Below, piece after piece: positions 14,365 to 14,365 of a stretch of 14,365 bases of DNA. Made by a program: the position numbers and the translations under genes. The notes under the pieces were generated by a model. That model had not been told where the DNA came from. It saw nothing but the letters and a program-made list of their open reading frames with translations, and searched no databases. The stretch lies in assembly GCA_016205125.1 (NCBI GenBank), contig JACQJE010000165.1, positions 1 to 14,365 of the forward strand, in the 5' to 3' direction. The first letter of the stretch is position 1. Each line of letters opens with the position of its first letter. Source of the stretch: Deltaproteobacteria bacterium (lineage in GTDB: Bacteria > Bdellovibrionota > O2-12-FULL-43-9 > JACQJE01).

Positions 14365-14365
14365 T

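Overview
The window is a piece of bacterial chromosome, almost entirely protein-coding. It looks Gram-negative: there are two lipoboxes, a SurA-like periplasmic protein and a DUF3047 protein. The order rimP-nusA-infB-rbfA-nrnA-truB is common in deltaproteobacteria-like lineages. I cannot name the organism. Nearly all genes lie on the minus strand; two small genes (231-482 and 7959-8297) lie on the plus strand.

Left edge (1-801). A tandem array of hairpin-forming repeats of about 70-75 bp precedes a small secreted protein with a thrombospondin-3-like calcium loop. A bidirectional terminator follows. Then comes a decayed IS200/IS605-type transposase fragment lying directly against the end of truB, where many relatives carry rpsO and pnp.

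Core translation/transcription operon (7751 down to 802, minus strand). rimP, nusA, infB, rbfA, nrnA and truB are tightly packed: infB-rbfA are adjacent, rbfA-nrnA overlap by 1 nt, and nrnA-truB are 2 nt apart. Together they serve 30S maturation (RimP, RbfA), transcription elongation/termination (NusA), translation initiation (IF2), nanoRNA turnover (NrnA) and tRNA Psi55 formation (TruB). Two non-coding structures stand out. One is an intrinsic terminator just upstream of rimP that looks like an attenuator. The other is a 184-bp palindrome filling the nusA-infB gap, whose perfect 25-bp outer arms run from the nusA stop codon to the infB Shine-Dalgarno and start codon, so that the infB start site would be fully paired in the mRNA.

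Middle (7660-8504). A short leader/divergent promoter region, a small unrecognised plus-strand gene, and a 207-bp element with perfect 43-bp inverted arms and two internal hairpins. Its right arm encodes the last six residues and stop of pyrD.

Right half (8484-14364, minus strand). One same-strand run: a glycine-rich collagen-like protein (open at the window edge and lacking its start), two lipoproteins, a DUF3047 protein and a SurA-like exported protein, followed by pyrK and pyrD, the two subunits of NAD-dependent dihydroorotate dehydrogenase. Several junctions overlap by 4-11 nt, so this is probably one operon in which an uncharacterised envelope/secreted gene set is joined to pyrimidine synthesis.
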